A stretch of 64,000 nt of DNA from Simiduia litorea (GCF_042853465.1 NZ_AP031497.1:3038001-3102000); one strand, 5' to 3'. Shown: positions 44,729 through 53,049, counted from the stretch's first letter. Notes: generated by a model not told the origin, from the letters alone. Numbers and translations are program-made.

Positions 44729-44956
44729 ACATAACATCATTATTCAGTGTCTCGGAGGCATAATATATTACGCCTCCGAGGCATATATCCAGAGCGGAGC
44801 TATGGTACCAGCTCCAACTCCCCCTTTGATTTCAAGAAGTTATCACAGTTTTCAGAATCGGGCGCAAAATAATACGCCTCGGAGGCATATATCCCGTTGA
44901 CGAAAGCGCCCTCCCCGCCACACTGTATAAAAATACAGCAAAACAGATATTCAGGG
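44729..44956. promoter_or_regulatory. attI / cassette promoter / intI promoter zone with repeated palindromes
   Basis: Between the first cassette and intI. The junction core is ACATAAC at 44729-44735 (GTTATGT on the minus strand). A near-perfect 30-bp palindrome spans 44751-44780 (CTCGGAGGC facing GCCTCCGAG around TAATATATTA). A 22-bp unit at 44769-44790 recurs at 44873-44894 with a single C/G change at its palindromic centre (GCCTCSGAGGC). TTGACG at 44897-44902 could be a -35 for intI, but spacing to TATAAA (44926) is too long. Roles of the palindromes (integrase binding, promoter control) are inference. Confidence 0.65.
44923..44938 (+). promoter_or_regulatory. LexA (SOS) box upstream of intI
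   Basis: CTGTATAAAAATACAG matches CTGT-N8-ACAG perfectly with an AT-rich centre. It overlaps a TATAAA hexamer and lies 18 bp before the intI ATG. LexA control of integron integrases is established for class 1 and Vibrio integrons. Confidence 0.88.
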
Positions 44957-46188
44957 ATGAAGTCAGCCTTTATGCAGGAATTGCGCGACGCTATTCGCGC
45001 CAAGCATTACAGTCTCAAAACAAAGCACACTTACCTTTATTGGGTGGGCGGGTATTTGCGGTTTAGTCGGTGCAAGGCAAGAGCAGACATTGGTGGCGCC
45101 AACGCTATTCGTAACTATTTGAATTACTTGGCGCTCGAACGCGATGTTAGCCCTAATACGCAAAAGACGGCGCTCAATGCCATTGTATTTATGTACCGAG
45201 CAGTTTTGTGTATAGAGCCCGGTGACTTTTCTGATTTTCACAAAGCCAAAGGCCCTGTAAAACTACCCACAGTCCTGACCGATGATGAGGTGCGTCGGCT
45301 GTTCAACAACATGCAAGGGCCAACAAGGCTTTGTGCCGGATTGATGTACGGCTCGGGTTTGCGGGTAATGGAAACGGTTCGATTGCGGGTGCAGGATATC
45401 GATTTTGATCGGCTGTGCGTCTACGTGCGAGATGGCAAGGGCCGAAAGTCGCGAATTACAACATTTTCTGCTCATCTGGTTTCAGCTCTAAAGGCGCAAG
45501 TGACATTAGTCACCGGGTTATTTCAGAGAGATTGTTCAGAAGCACGGTGGGACGGCGTTTACTTGCCCCATGCCTTAGCTCGCAAATACCCACGCGCACC
45601 TTTTGAATTGGGCTGGCAGTATTTGTTTCCTGTCGATCAATGGAGACTAGGGAACCTCTGTATAACTCCGATGCCACTCTGGCGCCCAACAAATTTTGTG
45701 CGCAAGGCGCGGCTTCGAAGGCATGCCGGGGCCTGTCGAGAAGCCGCAACAACGTGTACGGAATTTGCTGGGCGCCCCGGAGGGCGTGACCTGTAACAGC
45801 CCCCACTGCGTTGAGTTTCTTGTTAAGGACTATGGCCATTAACGGCGAAATTCGCCTTGCGGCTGACCGTTACAGGTCGCGCAGAGCGGTACCGGAGTTA
45901 TGCAGAGGTTCCCTCAATCCCCGTTCCGGTAAGCAGAGGCGTCACCATACCGTTGAATCCGTAGCGCAGCGAGCGGTAAAAGCCGCCGTGCGCAAAGCCG
46001 AAATCCATAAGCCAGCGACGTGTCACACATTACGCCATTCCTTCGCAACCCATTTACTTGAGAGCGGCGCAGACATTCGCACAGTGCAAACACAACTGGG
46101 GCACGCCGATGTTAAAACCACGGAAATCTATACCCATGTTTTGAATCGGGGCGGACAAGCGGTGATCAGCCCGCTGTTACATTTTTAA
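44957..46188 (+). pseudogene. intI: Integron integrase IntI, interrupted by a 266-bp inverted-repeat element
   Basis: The N-terminal part (44957 to about 45648) begins MKSAFMQELRDAIRAKHYSLKTKHTYLYW and keeps the first catalytic arginine (GSGLRVMETVRLRVQDID), GKGRKSR, and the IntI-specific extra domain (YLPHALARKYPRAPFELGWQYLFP). The C-terminal part (45915-46188) has NPRSGKQRRHH, HTLRHSFATHLLESGADIRTVQTQLGHADV and YTHVLNRG, with His, Arg, His and nucleophile Tyr. Between them is a 266-bp insertion that shifts frame; the first frame stops at 45796. Joining 45648 to 45915 gives FPVDQWRLNPRSG in frame, the length seen in intact IntI. The gene was therefore intact until the insertion; activity is presumably lost. 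Confidence 0.9.
45649..45914. mobile_element. 266-bp non-autonomous element (MITE-like) inserted in intI
   Basis: Both ends carry 22-bp terminal inverted repeats (45649-45670 and 45893-45914) that match at 21 of 22 positions, beginning AGGGAACCTCTG. Looser symmetry continues inwards for about 15-20 bp. A second, inner inverted pair (GACCTGTAAC near 45788-45797 and GTTACAGGTC at 45869-45878) is present. No transposase gene fits in it. A clear target duplication is not visible; at most a 2-bp CT is repeated. The parent transposon family is not identified. Confidence 0.8.
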
Positions 46189-46253
46189 GGGTGCTTGTAT
46201 TGAAATAACGGCGTCCATACTCCCAAGTCTCGAATGACTCGCGAAAATCTAGG

Positions 46254-47138
46254 CTATACGCCTACAGCCTTAAGGCACTTTTCCACCTCTGAGATCACAG
46301 TGTTAACGCTATTAGGTGTGAACTTAATTCGATGCAAGCCGATATACAGCGTCTCATGAACAGGCGTAGGTAAATGATGTACGTTAATTTTTTCTTGGCT
46401 CTTAAAGGCACCCACCGCGTGACTTGGCAAAACGGTAAAACCAATGCCCTTACTCACCGGCTCTAAAATCAAATGAATTTGGTTGGAGAAGCCCGACTTT
46501 TTAAACTGCTCGCCGTGTTGAAACTCGGGGTAGTTCACACTCAGCAATTGACCTGCATGAAAAGCGCCATCGGGATGGTCTATAAAACCTAGGGCCAGTA
46601 GATTCTCCCAGCTAGGCTCTGTTACCGATGACGGCGTCACCAATAGCAACGCCTCCTCGGCAACCGCCCTAAGATTTACCTCGGCCAACCTAGCCGCGCA
46701 GGTCATCAAACCAAAATCCACTTTATGTTCGGCAATGAGCCGCTCGATATCGCGATTAGGTGCGAAGCGATAGTCGATGACTAACCCGGGATGATGCCGC
46801 TGCAGTTCTAACAAATAGGGGTAAAGCTTAAGCCCAACGCTGCCCGGCGAGGCAATTTTTACAATGCCTTCGTGACTAGGGTCTAACCCTATACGCTGTT
46901 CGATATCGGTTAGGGTAAGCAACAGCTCGCGCCCCTCGCGATATAGGCGCTCGCCGGCGCTAGTTAGGGTAAAACTTTTACCCTCCCGAACCAGTAAGGG
47001 CCGACCTAACTGCTGCTCAAGCTTATGGATCTGCTGACTAACCCCAGATTGGGTCATATTTAGCCTTTCTGCGGTGCGGGTAAAATGACCGACGTCCACC
47101 AAGGTACAGAAGCTACGCAGCCAGACAGGGTTAATCAT
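46254..47138 (-). CDS. LysR-family transcriptional regulator
   Basis: 294 residues. The N-terminal winged helix-turn-helix is WLRSFCTLVDVGHFTRTAERLNMTQSGVSQQIHKLEQQLGRPLLVREGK. The rest is a periplasmic-binding-protein-like effector domain (ASPGSVGLKLYPYLLELQRHHPGLVIDYRF). It is divergent from a VOC-family gene and likely controls it and itself; the inducer is unknown. The frame ends a short distance from the intI 3' end, on the opposite strand, and marks the integron's right border. Confidence 0.92.
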   Translation of the reverse strand: MINPVWLRSFCTLVDVGHFTRTAERLNMTQSGVSQQIHKLEQQLGRPLLVREGKSFTLTSAGERLYREGRELLLTLTDIEQRIGLDPSHEGIVKIASPGSVGLKLYPYLLELQRHHPGLVIDYRFAPNRDIERLIAEHKVDFGLMTCAARLAEVNLRAVAEEALLLVTPSSVTEPSWENLLALGFIDHPDGAFHAGQLLSVNYPEFQHGEQFKKSGFSNQIHLILEPVSKGIGFTVLPSHAVGAFKSQEKINVHHLPTPVHETLYIGLHRIKFTPNSVNTVISEVEKCLKAVGV

Positions 47139-47234
47139 TACAAAACATACTCATTTACATCAATAATGATAATTTTACATAATAACAAATGATTTGTAAC
47201 CTGAGGCCAACTTAAACCTACAGGACCGCACATC
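47139..47234. promoter_or_regulatory. LysR / VOC divergent operator region
   Basis: Two dyads lie in the short AT-rich gap: TCATT-N9-AATGA at 47151-47169 and the palindrome ACAAAT-G-ATTTGT at 47185-47197. LysR regulators bind T-N11-A dyads in such divergent regions; the second dyad is 38 bp before the VOC start. Confidence 0.55.
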
Positions 47235-47735
47235 ATGACCAGCACCTACCCACGCAACTTTTCCCATATTGGCATCTCTGTGCCCGACCTTGAGGCCGCG
47301 GTGAAATTTTACACGGAGGTGATGGGTTGGTATCTCATTATGAAGCCTACAGAGATAGTCGAAGACGACAGCCCCATTGGCGAAATGTGTACCGATGTGT
47401 TCGGCCAGAACTGGGAAAAGTTTCGTATCGCACACCTCTCCACCGGCGACCGCATCGGCGTTGAGCTATTCGAATTCAAAGGTCAGGTTAACCCTGAGAA
47501 CAATTTTGAGTATTGGAAAACTGGCGTCTTTCACTTTTGCGTGCAAGACCCCAATGTTGAAGAGCTGGCCGAGCGTATTGTTGCAGCCGGCGGTAAAAAA
47601 CGCATGCCAAAACCACGTTATTACTACCCAGGCAGCAAGCCCTATCGCATGATTTATATGGAAGATCCGTTCGGCAATATATTGGAAATATACAGCCACA
47701 GCTATGAACTGATTTATAGCGAGGGAGCTTACTAA
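47235..47735 (+). CDS. VOC-family (glyoxalase/dioxygenase-like) protein
   Basis: 166 residues. Two beta-alpha-beta-beta-beta units: FSHIGISVPDLEAAVKFYTEVMGW (metal His), FRIAHLSTGDRIGVELFEFK, KTGVFHFCVQDPNVEELAERIVAAGGK and YMEDPFGNILEIYSHSYE (metal Glu). Family members are lyases, dioxygenases or resistance proteins; which one cannot be told. AGGA precedes the ATG. Controlled probably by the divergent LysR regulator. Confidence 0.85.
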   Translation: MTSTYPRNFSHIGISVPDLEAAVKFYTEVMGWYLIMKPTEIVEDDSPIGEMCTDVFGQNWEKFRIAHLSTGDRIGVELFEFKGQVNPENNFEYWKTGVFHFCVQDPNVEELAERIVAAGGKKRMPKPRYYYPGSKPYRMIYMEDPFGNILEIYSHSYELIYSEGAY

Positions 47736-47824
47736 CCACCAGATCACTTACCTTTCACCACAGCGTTTTAGAAAACCTACACGAGCACTCACGCTATAGT
47801 CGAGCTATACAGTAGGCTGCAAAA

Positions 47825-47847
47825 AAAGCCCCATGTATTGGGGCTTT
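47825..47847. terminator. Bidirectional terminator
   Basis: AAAGCCCC-ATGTATT-GGGGCTTT is an 8-bp stem with A-run and T-run flanks, between the VOC gene and the convergent DUF2789 gene. Confidence 0.85.
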
Positions 47848-47883
47848 CTAATGTCACGCAATGTCTATTAGCGACAACAGTTT

Positions 47884-48120
47884 TCAGCGCCTCAACCGAG
47901 TATCCAGCTCATCCACCACCTCGGCCCACTGCGCATCTTCATCAATGGCTTGCTTAATAAATTGCGCCTGTGCGGGGCTCCAGAAAATCGCTCGATAGAG
48001 CTCACCGTCTTGATGGCGCAAGTGGTTGTCGCGAATAAACTGATCGATGGCCGCCTGACTGCTATTGAGCCCCAGCTGATTAAATAATTCTGTCATCGCA
48101 TGATGATGCTGCACTTCCAT
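47884..48120 (-). CDS. DUF2789 family protein
   Basis: 78 residues, full length for the family. Pattern: MTELFNQLGLNSSQAAIDQFIRDNH, FWSPAQAQFIKQAIDEDAQWAEVVDELDTRLRR. Function unknown; small soluble helical protein. A strong AGGAGG ribosome-binding site lies 6 bases before the ATG. Confidence 0.88.
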   Translation of the reverse strand: MEVQHHHAMTELFNQLGLNSSQAAIDQFIRDNHLRHQDGELYRAIFWSPAQAQFIKQAIDEDAQWAEVVDELDTRLRR

Positions 48121-48299
48121 AGTTCCTCCTAAGGGTAAACAAACGTGATGCTAGTAAAGTATGGCGCCATCAGCGCTGCGCTATAGACCAATTTAGAACA
48201 CCAAAAAACGTTGTTAGAAAGAAATATACATATGGAACGATCGTCCTTGTTTCTGTTAGGCTCCGCGCTCGATCAATAATTTTAAACTACGGAGTGGAT

Positions 48300-49301
48300 A
48301 TGGATAGTGTTCAAAAAACCATCAAGGGAATGAAATTGGCTGGCCTTATTGCCGCCACAATGCTCGTGCAGGCGTGCGCCTCAAGCTTCACCTTTCAAGT
48401 GGAGGTAGACAACCCAGAACCGTCGGTTCAACACTATGTATCCAGCGATCAAGATACACCCACCAGCCTAGCGTTCAGCCATCAGATTCCTGCAGACCAA
48501 ATCAGTGCCAAAGGTGGTGTGCTCAATTATGTCTATCAGCAAGATAAGAAAAATATCGATCACGCCAATTTCTTTTTAAGCGCACTTAGCAATGAGCTGG
48601 AGGCGCGTAAGCTTCCAGTCACCTTCGACGATGCAGCGAGCAATCAACTCCAATTACTCAGCTACGACACTATTTCGCACCGCAACAACGGCTTCTCGCC
48701 GCTAGTTATGATTGCGATGGTAAAAATCGATCTGGTGGAAAACAACCAAAAACACCGTATCGCTGCCATCGTCAAACGCGCAAAAGTGCCCATTTGGACC
48801 GTCACCGAAGAGCCATTGGTTGAAGCAACCATCAATCAACCACAGGAGATTTTAATTAAAGAGGTCGCGGCTAAAATTAACGTAGCACTGTTTAACGACA
48901 AGCTAACCGATAGCGATGTCGACAGCCTGATTAACGACGTTAAAGCGAACATTGAAAATGAAGATATTGCCTACCAAAAACTTTACCAACTCGGCTTTTC
49001 GAACAACCCAAAAGCACTGCCGACGCTACAGGAATTCAGCAAGCATAACGCCGAATACATACGCCTAGCCGCTATCTCCGGCATGGGTATGTTGGGTGGC
49101 GAAAGTGTGTTCGAAGAATTGAAAGCACTGTATAAGTCTGGCAACCAGTGGCAAGACCGAGCGATCGCATTGAAAGCCATCGGTGATATCCGAACAACGG
49201 AGGCGCTCGAGTTTCTTAAAACAGAACAAGCTAAGTGGAGTGATCAAACAACACAAGAAGCCATTTGGAACAAAAAAATTGTGGCGCTTTTTCTAGACTA
49301 A
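48300..49301 (+). CDS. Lipoprotein with C-terminal HEAT-like repeats
   Basis: 333 residues. The signal MKLAGLIAATMLVQAC gives a lipobox LVQAC. Residues about 25-210 are a mixed domain of unknown type. The end has helical repeats like HEAT/PBS units (ALPTLQEFSKHNAEYIRLAAISGMGMLGG, VFEELKALYKSGNQWQDRAIALKAIGDI). Such repeats usually bind proteins. GGAG precedes the ATG at 48300; a GTG two codons earlier is less likely. It stands alone. Confidence 0.72.
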   Translation: MDSVQKTIKGMKLAGLIAATMLVQACASSFTFQVEVDNPEPSVQHYVSSDQDTPTSLAFSHQIPADQISAKGGVLNYVYQQDKKNIDHANFFLSALSNELEARKLPVTFDDAASNQLQLLSYDTISHRNNGFSPLVMIAMVKIDLVENNQKHRIAAIVKRAKVPIWTVTEEPLVEATINQPQEILIKEVAAKINVALFNDKLTDSDVDSLINDVKANIENEDIAYQKLYQLGFSNNPKALPTLQEFSKHNAEYIRLAAISGMGMLGGESVFEELKALYKSGNQWQDRAIALKAIGDIRTTEALEFLKTEQAKWSDQTTQEAIWNKKIVALFLD

Positions 49302-49328
49302 TATCACCTCTGTCGCTCAAAACGAACC

Positions 49329-49361
49329 TGGCAGTCACAAGTTTTCAACCAGTGACTGCCA
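49329..49361. terminator. Hairpin between convergent genes
   Basis: TGGCAGTCAC and GTGACTGCCA form a perfect 10-bp stem with a 13-nt loop, 28 bp after the lipoprotein stop. No T-run follows; it could be a factor-assisted terminator. Confidence 0.45.
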
Positions 49362-49424
49362 ACCTAAATTGAATATGATACGTCTTTACCCCAATCGAAA
49401 ACGTTAAGAAAAAAACGAGCACCA

Positions 49425-49628
49425 TCAAGACGCTCTAGGTTCGTCCTGAAACACATCCTCTATAGACATCTCAAATAGACGCGCTATCTTAAACGCAAGG
49501 GGTAAACTCGGATCGAATTTCCCCGTTTCAATGGCATTAACGGTCTGCCGCGTTACCTCTAGTTCGGCAGCTAACTGAGCTTGTGTCCAATCGCGCTCTG
49601 CTCGCAAAACCTTAAGCTTATTTTTCAT
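49425..49628 (-). CDS. XRE-family small helix-turn-helix regulator
   Basis: 67 residues: KLKVLRAERDWTQAQLAAELEVTRQTVNAIETGKFDPSLPLAFKIARLFEMSIEDVFQ, a Cro/C1-type domain of the small YozG kind. It overlaps the membrane-protein gene upstream by 4 bp, so both are made together. Likely binds the repeats around their shared promoter. Confidence 0.88.
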   Translation of the reverse strand: MKNKLKVLRAERDWTQAQLAAELEVTRQTVNAIETGKFDPSLPLAFKIARLFEMSIEDVFQDEPRAS

Positions 49629-50047
49629 CGAAACCTCAAGTTACCCACAACAATACCAACCAAAAATGTCAGACCTATGAGTATGACGAGATGGGAAATT
49701 TCCGGCTGAAAGGTGATCAGTCTTACATCCTCTAAAAGCTCATAGCTGGAGCCGCACACGAGAGCAACACCCAAGGCAAGTGCCGAGGCGTCGAGAACGA
49801 TTTTTTGCTGCATTTCATCGAGCCCCTTCACCTGCCGTATGGTCGACATGATCATGCCGGCACCTGTCACCAACGTAAAAAACAGCGCGACTAAGGTAAG
49901 TAACGTATTAAATTGCCAGAGTAATTTTGGCCCGAAGGCGGTCAGCGCTAAGGTCATCAGCCATGCTGAGGTCCAACAGCCGAGCAGAAGGGTATTTTTG
50001 GTATTTCTGGCTTCCCAGCCACTTGGTTTTAGCTTTATATCGTTCAT
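49625..50047 (-). CDS. Four-helix membrane protein co-encoded with the XRE regulator
   Basis: 140 residues. Four membrane segments (CWTSAWLMTLALTAFGPKLLW, FNTLLTLVALFFTLVTGAGMIM, DASALALGVALVCGSSYELL, HLVILIGLTFLVGIVVGNL). The layout recalls DUF2178-type proteins paired with small HTH regulators, but the family is not certain. AAGGAGT-type site precedes the start. A well-formed promoter lies 40 bp upstream. Confidence 0.72.
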   Translation of the reverse strand: MNDIKLKPSGWEARNTKNTLLLGCWTSAWLMTLALTAFGPKLLWQFNTLLTLVALFFTLVTGAGMIMSTIRQVKGLDEMQQKIVLDASALALGVALVCGSSYELLEDVRLITFQPEISHLVILIGLTFLVGIVVGNLRFR

Positions 50048-50076
50048 TGTATAACTCCTTTGTCCTAATGTAACGC

Positions 50077-50129
50077 AAGCTTTACACTAAAGTAATGTAG
50101 CATTGGCATAATGTCAACTAAGCTTTACA
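50077..50129 (-). promoter_or_regulatory. Promoter flanked by operator-like direct repeats
   Basis: On the minus strand TTGACA (50117-50112) and TACTTT (50094-50089) are 17 bp apart. The 10-bp word TGTAAAGCTT occurs just upstream of the -35 (50129-50120) and just downstream of the -10 (50086-50077). Such bracketing suggests binding sites for the XRE regulator encoded by the operon. Confidence 0.7.
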
Positions 50130-50429
50130 AAAAGATTAGAATCGCTTACCAGCGCTATCGCCGGTAGATTAACGACGTGGCGTATAGCCCCCCAGTCACG
50201 CCTAGCGCAGCACCCGGCCTAATGGCAGCCACAAGTATTGCGCTCAAATCTCCGCTCAACAGACTTGTGAGACCGTAGATTGGGTAGAAGTAGGATCTGA
50301 CGAAAAGCCGATGGCGGCAGCGCCTATGACACTATGGCGAAGAAACAAAAAGAAAAAGAAAAAGAACCATCAACCTAATACCCGAGATTTACGACTGGTC
50401 GATGCGTCTATCGACTCACAAGCGTGCCG
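50130..50429. other. Intergenic region
   Basis: No gene seen. It contains a purine-rich low-complexity run (AAGAAACAAAAAGAAAAAG at about 50339-50366). Confidence 0.4.
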
Positions 50430-50843
50430 CTAGTCACGGGCCTGACTGTCGCTGTCTAAACTGCTAGCCACAAATTCTTTCCAGTCAGCAATGTTTGAGC
50501 CTTCGGCCTCGAACAAACTAAGCCCGAGTAGATACTCACCGTTTCCGTCATAGGGGCGACACCACTTGATTTCACAGACGAGGAAAAATTTCTTCACCGC
50601 GCCACTTGCATGGTGCTGTTGAATACACGTGCTCAGTATGCTGCCTTCTAATAAGGGCTGATGTGAAATGACTCTGAGCCCATTAGCGGAAATATCCAAA
50701 CTGGTGGTCACCACAATTTCACTGCTCTGGTCGGGCTCGGCGCTGGGCAGCTCGATGAATACGGTGCAGGCTTCATCAATGCGGTACTCTTGCCGCTTGT
50801 CCGGTTCCGGCGCACCCAGCATTGACCGTTTTATTTCAGTCAT
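50430..50843 (-). CDS. PilZ-domain protein
   Basis: 137 residues. The c-di-GMP-binding elements RQEYR (RxxxR) and DISANGLRV (D/NxSxxG) are about 36 residues apart, followed by a beta-barrel (FFLVCEIKWCRPYDGNGEYLLGLSLFE). A PilZ receptor for cyclic-di-GMP, with an unknown output. AGGAGG lies 6 bases before the ATG at 50843; an ATG one codon earlier is also possible. It follows the DUF1631 gene, which is on the same strand 32 bp upstream. Confidence 0.85.
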   Translation of the reverse strand: MTEIKRSMLGAPEPDKRQEYRIDEACTVFIELPSAEPDQSSEIVVTTSLDISANGLRVISHQPLLEGSILSTCIQQHHASGAVKKFFLVCEIKWCRPYDGNGEYLLGLSLFEAEGSNIADWKEFVASSLDSDSQARD

Positions 50844-50878
50844 CATTTGCCTCCTACCTTATTTCACGTGCGAAGTTG

Positions 50879-52579
50879 CTAAGAAACATCGCGCCTCAAC
50901 CCCTGAATAACTTTTGCCAATTGATCTTCAAAATTATTACCTTTGTGCAGAATGCGTAAACGACCATCGGCTAAACGCTGGTGTAATTCATCCTTTAGCA
51001 GTTCGACGTATTTACGACCGAGCTGATCAACAAATATGTACTTTCCAGTCGATTGTATGATCACCGAAAGCTTGCAGCGTGTAGGCGCCGCCACCTCGTC
51101 TACCACATCTAACCACGCGCCCACCTGCAGCTCGGCGATGTGTTGCGTGGCGGCGGCCTGACTAGCTTTTTGCTCTGCGGCTAACTGTTTAAACGCTTGC
51201 GCTTCAGCGCGAGCTTTAACTGCGGCGGCCTGGCGACGCTGTGACATTTCAATTTTTTCCGCCGCTTCAAGCTGCAATTTTTTTTCTCTTTCGCGCGCTT
51301 GTGATTGCTGCTGAATTTTCTCTTGCGCCTGCCTAACCGCTAAGTTAGCGCGTTTCACCCAGGTAAAAATAACTTTTTGCCAGATATCAGCAATACCGGA
51401 TATTAGGATCGGCCGGGCGATGTCGGCCGACAAGCATAGGGCAAAGTCTTGTAGGCTCTTGGCCAACACCTTGCGCCCCAACCAGTCCACAAATAGCAGC
51501 TGGCCGCTAGCTTCATGCTTGAGTGCTAATTTACAACGCAGCGCCTGTGTTATCGGTTGCGATTCCTCGGTGCGAAAAAAAAACCATTCTTGTGGTTTCA
51601 CATTGGCAAACTGTGCGAAGTAGCTGGGCGTCATTGTCGCTTGTAACTGCCCCATACCCGCCGGGTAAGGCAGCGCTGAGAATTTGTAACAAGCCACCGG
51701 CTGTTTTTGGATGGTATGCATTAAGCAAGCGCTTAACTCATCGAGCCAGACCCCATAGGCCTGTGAATTCACCCCATGACTGGCGGCACTTTGTTCTAGT
51801 TTTTCCAACTGTGGCGGCAGGCTCTCGTATAGCATTTGATCATCCAGCACCACACCTTGCTCACCGTATATCTGCGCCAATTGGTACAGCTGCCGCTGCC
51901 AAAACTGCCACAAAGGCAGTCGCTCGTGATCGGCTTCTCCAGCCGTCAAGACGGTATTTTTGAGGGTATCCTTGAGTGTGCTAAGCAACCCCTGCTGCAG
52001 AGACTCAGGTAAATAACAGTTGTGTAATTGTTGATTGAAAAGATCCAAAACCGCACATTCTGCGGCAAGGGTTCGGTATTCGCTCTCGGTTATCTCGCAC
52101 AGACGAGCCTCGGTAATGCCGGCTCTACGGACTTCGCTTACCATTTTTTGGTCGATGTCTCTTAGCCCTTGAGCCACCCTATTCCAAGCCTCCGGAGCCA
52201 GGCTTTTACCAGCCGCAAGCTCCGCTACCAAGCCATTGCATTGATTCAAATAAGATTGACTGGCACGACTATCAGAGGGGTACCAAAAAATTGCTTTGGT
52301 TAACCAATGCTCTAGAAAGTCATTACAAGGGTGCCCAAGGTTAGCCGCTAAGTGCTCTATCTGCCCCGCTTGCGAGGTTAACAGCTCAGCTACAACGGAA
52401 AATTTTTCACTGAGGATTTGATGATGATGTGGCGGCCCGATGGCAATCAGTGCATCAGCCACAAACCGCGCTCGGATCTTATCTTCGGCCTGCCCCATAG
52501 CCCGCGCAAGCTGGGCGAATAAAGCCGCCAACTGCGCTGCGTCGCCATCGACAATGGCCTTGGAGTCAAATTCCTGCAT
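50879..52579 (-). CDS. DUF1631 family protein
   Basis: 566 residues. A helical N-terminal region leads to two copies of a small beta domain: CKLALKHEASGQLLFVDWLGRKVL and CKLSVIIQSTGKYIFVDQLGRKYVEL, with a long charged coiled coil (QEKIQQQSQAREREKKLQLEAAEK) between. This is the DUF1631 pattern; it is shorter than most family members (about 700-800). Function unknown. Together with the downstream PilZ gene it suggests a cyclic-di-GMP-related role. Confidence 0.75.
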   Translation of the reverse strand: MQEFDSKAIVDGDAAQLAALFAQLARAMGQAEDKIRARFVADALIAIGPPHHHQILSEKFSVVAELLTSQAGQIEHLAANLGHPCNDFLEHWLTKAIFWYPSDSRASQSYLNQCNGLVAELAAGKSLAPEAWNRVAQGLRDIDQKMVSEVRRAGITEARLCEITESEYRTLAAECAVLDLFNQQLHNCYLPESLQQGLLSTLKDTLKNTVLTAGEADHERLPLWQFWQRQLYQLAQIYGEQGVVLDDQMLYESLPPQLEKLEQSAASHGVNSQAYGVWLDELSACLMHTIQKQPVACYKFSALPYPAGMGQLQATMTPSYFAQFANVKPQEWFFFRTEESQPITQALRCKLALKHEASGQLLFVDWLGRKVLAKSLQDFALCLSADIARPILISGIADIWQKVIFTWVKRANLAVRQAQEKIQQQSQAREREKKLQLEAAEKIEMSQRRQAAAVKARAEAQAFKQLAAEQKASQAAATQHIAELQVGAWLDVVDEVAAPTRCKLSVIIQSTGKYIFVDQLGRKYVELLKDELHQRLADGRLRILHKGNNFEDQLAKVIQGLRRDVS

Positions 52580-53049
52580 AGGCTTCAGCGCTTTTCAACC
52601 AACTCTCGGAAACGAGTTCTCACTATAGTAAACGCACCCAACGCCGGGGATAAAAATCAGCTTTTCTAGAACCACACCGGATAACGCAAGGGCACAATCC
52701 CCTGCCCTTATCACCCAGGGCTGTCTTTCGCCCCTATCGCGCTAGGCTAGCCGTACCACTAGGCCAAATGCCAACGCGCCGATAACTGAGCTCACCGGTA
52801 GCTGTTTATCTTGAGGTACCGCCTGTTAGCCTAAGCCATCAGCCCATACCACCAAACGACCGCCCTAACCTAGGAAGGCGCATGAGCTTAAGGCTTAGGC
52901 TTGAGACCTAGCCCTACCCCATTCACCGATTATCACTCGCCATTGGCCGAATCAAGCGCCCATTAGACAAACCGAGGCCCTACTCTGCACCTGTACCAAG
53001 CGCGCCCACCACGGGCAGTTAACCAAGTTGAGAACTCAAGGAGAGCCTC
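52580..53049. other. Intergenic region before the DUF4389 gene
   Basis: 470 bp with no gene on either strand. It has a 9-bp inverted repeat (GCCTAAGCC at 52829-52837 and GGCTTAGGC at 52892-52900) and many CTAG/CCTA words, unlike coding sequence. AAGGAG precedes the next start. Promoters cannot be picked with confidence. Confidence 0.4.

Larger units (their letters stand above)
40434..46188. mobile_element. Chromosomal integron: cassette array, attI zone and broken intI
   Basis: The intI gene (plus strand) and a series of minus-strand genes read away from each other, as in integrons. The cassette genes are small, lack operon partners, and are separated by palindromic attC-like sequences. In several cases the gene's stop codon lies inside the R'' core word. 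Core-like words occur at 40458, 40849, 41578, 42472, 42992, 43288, 43796, 44212 and 44729, giving units of about 300-900 bp. A LexA box precedes intI. The integrase is interrupted, so the array is probably frozen. Confidence 0.82.

Noticed and set aside
44751..44894. CRISPR-like repeats
   Set aside because: The repeated palindromes are only two or three and unevenly spaced, with no spacers or cas genes. They fit the integron control zone better.
44800..45003. Minus-strand frame overlapping the LexA box and intI start
   Set aside because: Antisense to the integrase and its promoter, no ribosome-binding site.
45510..45839. Minus-strand 109-codon frame across the element in intI
   Set aside because: It crosses the left terminal repeat and reads antisense to intI; shadow frame.
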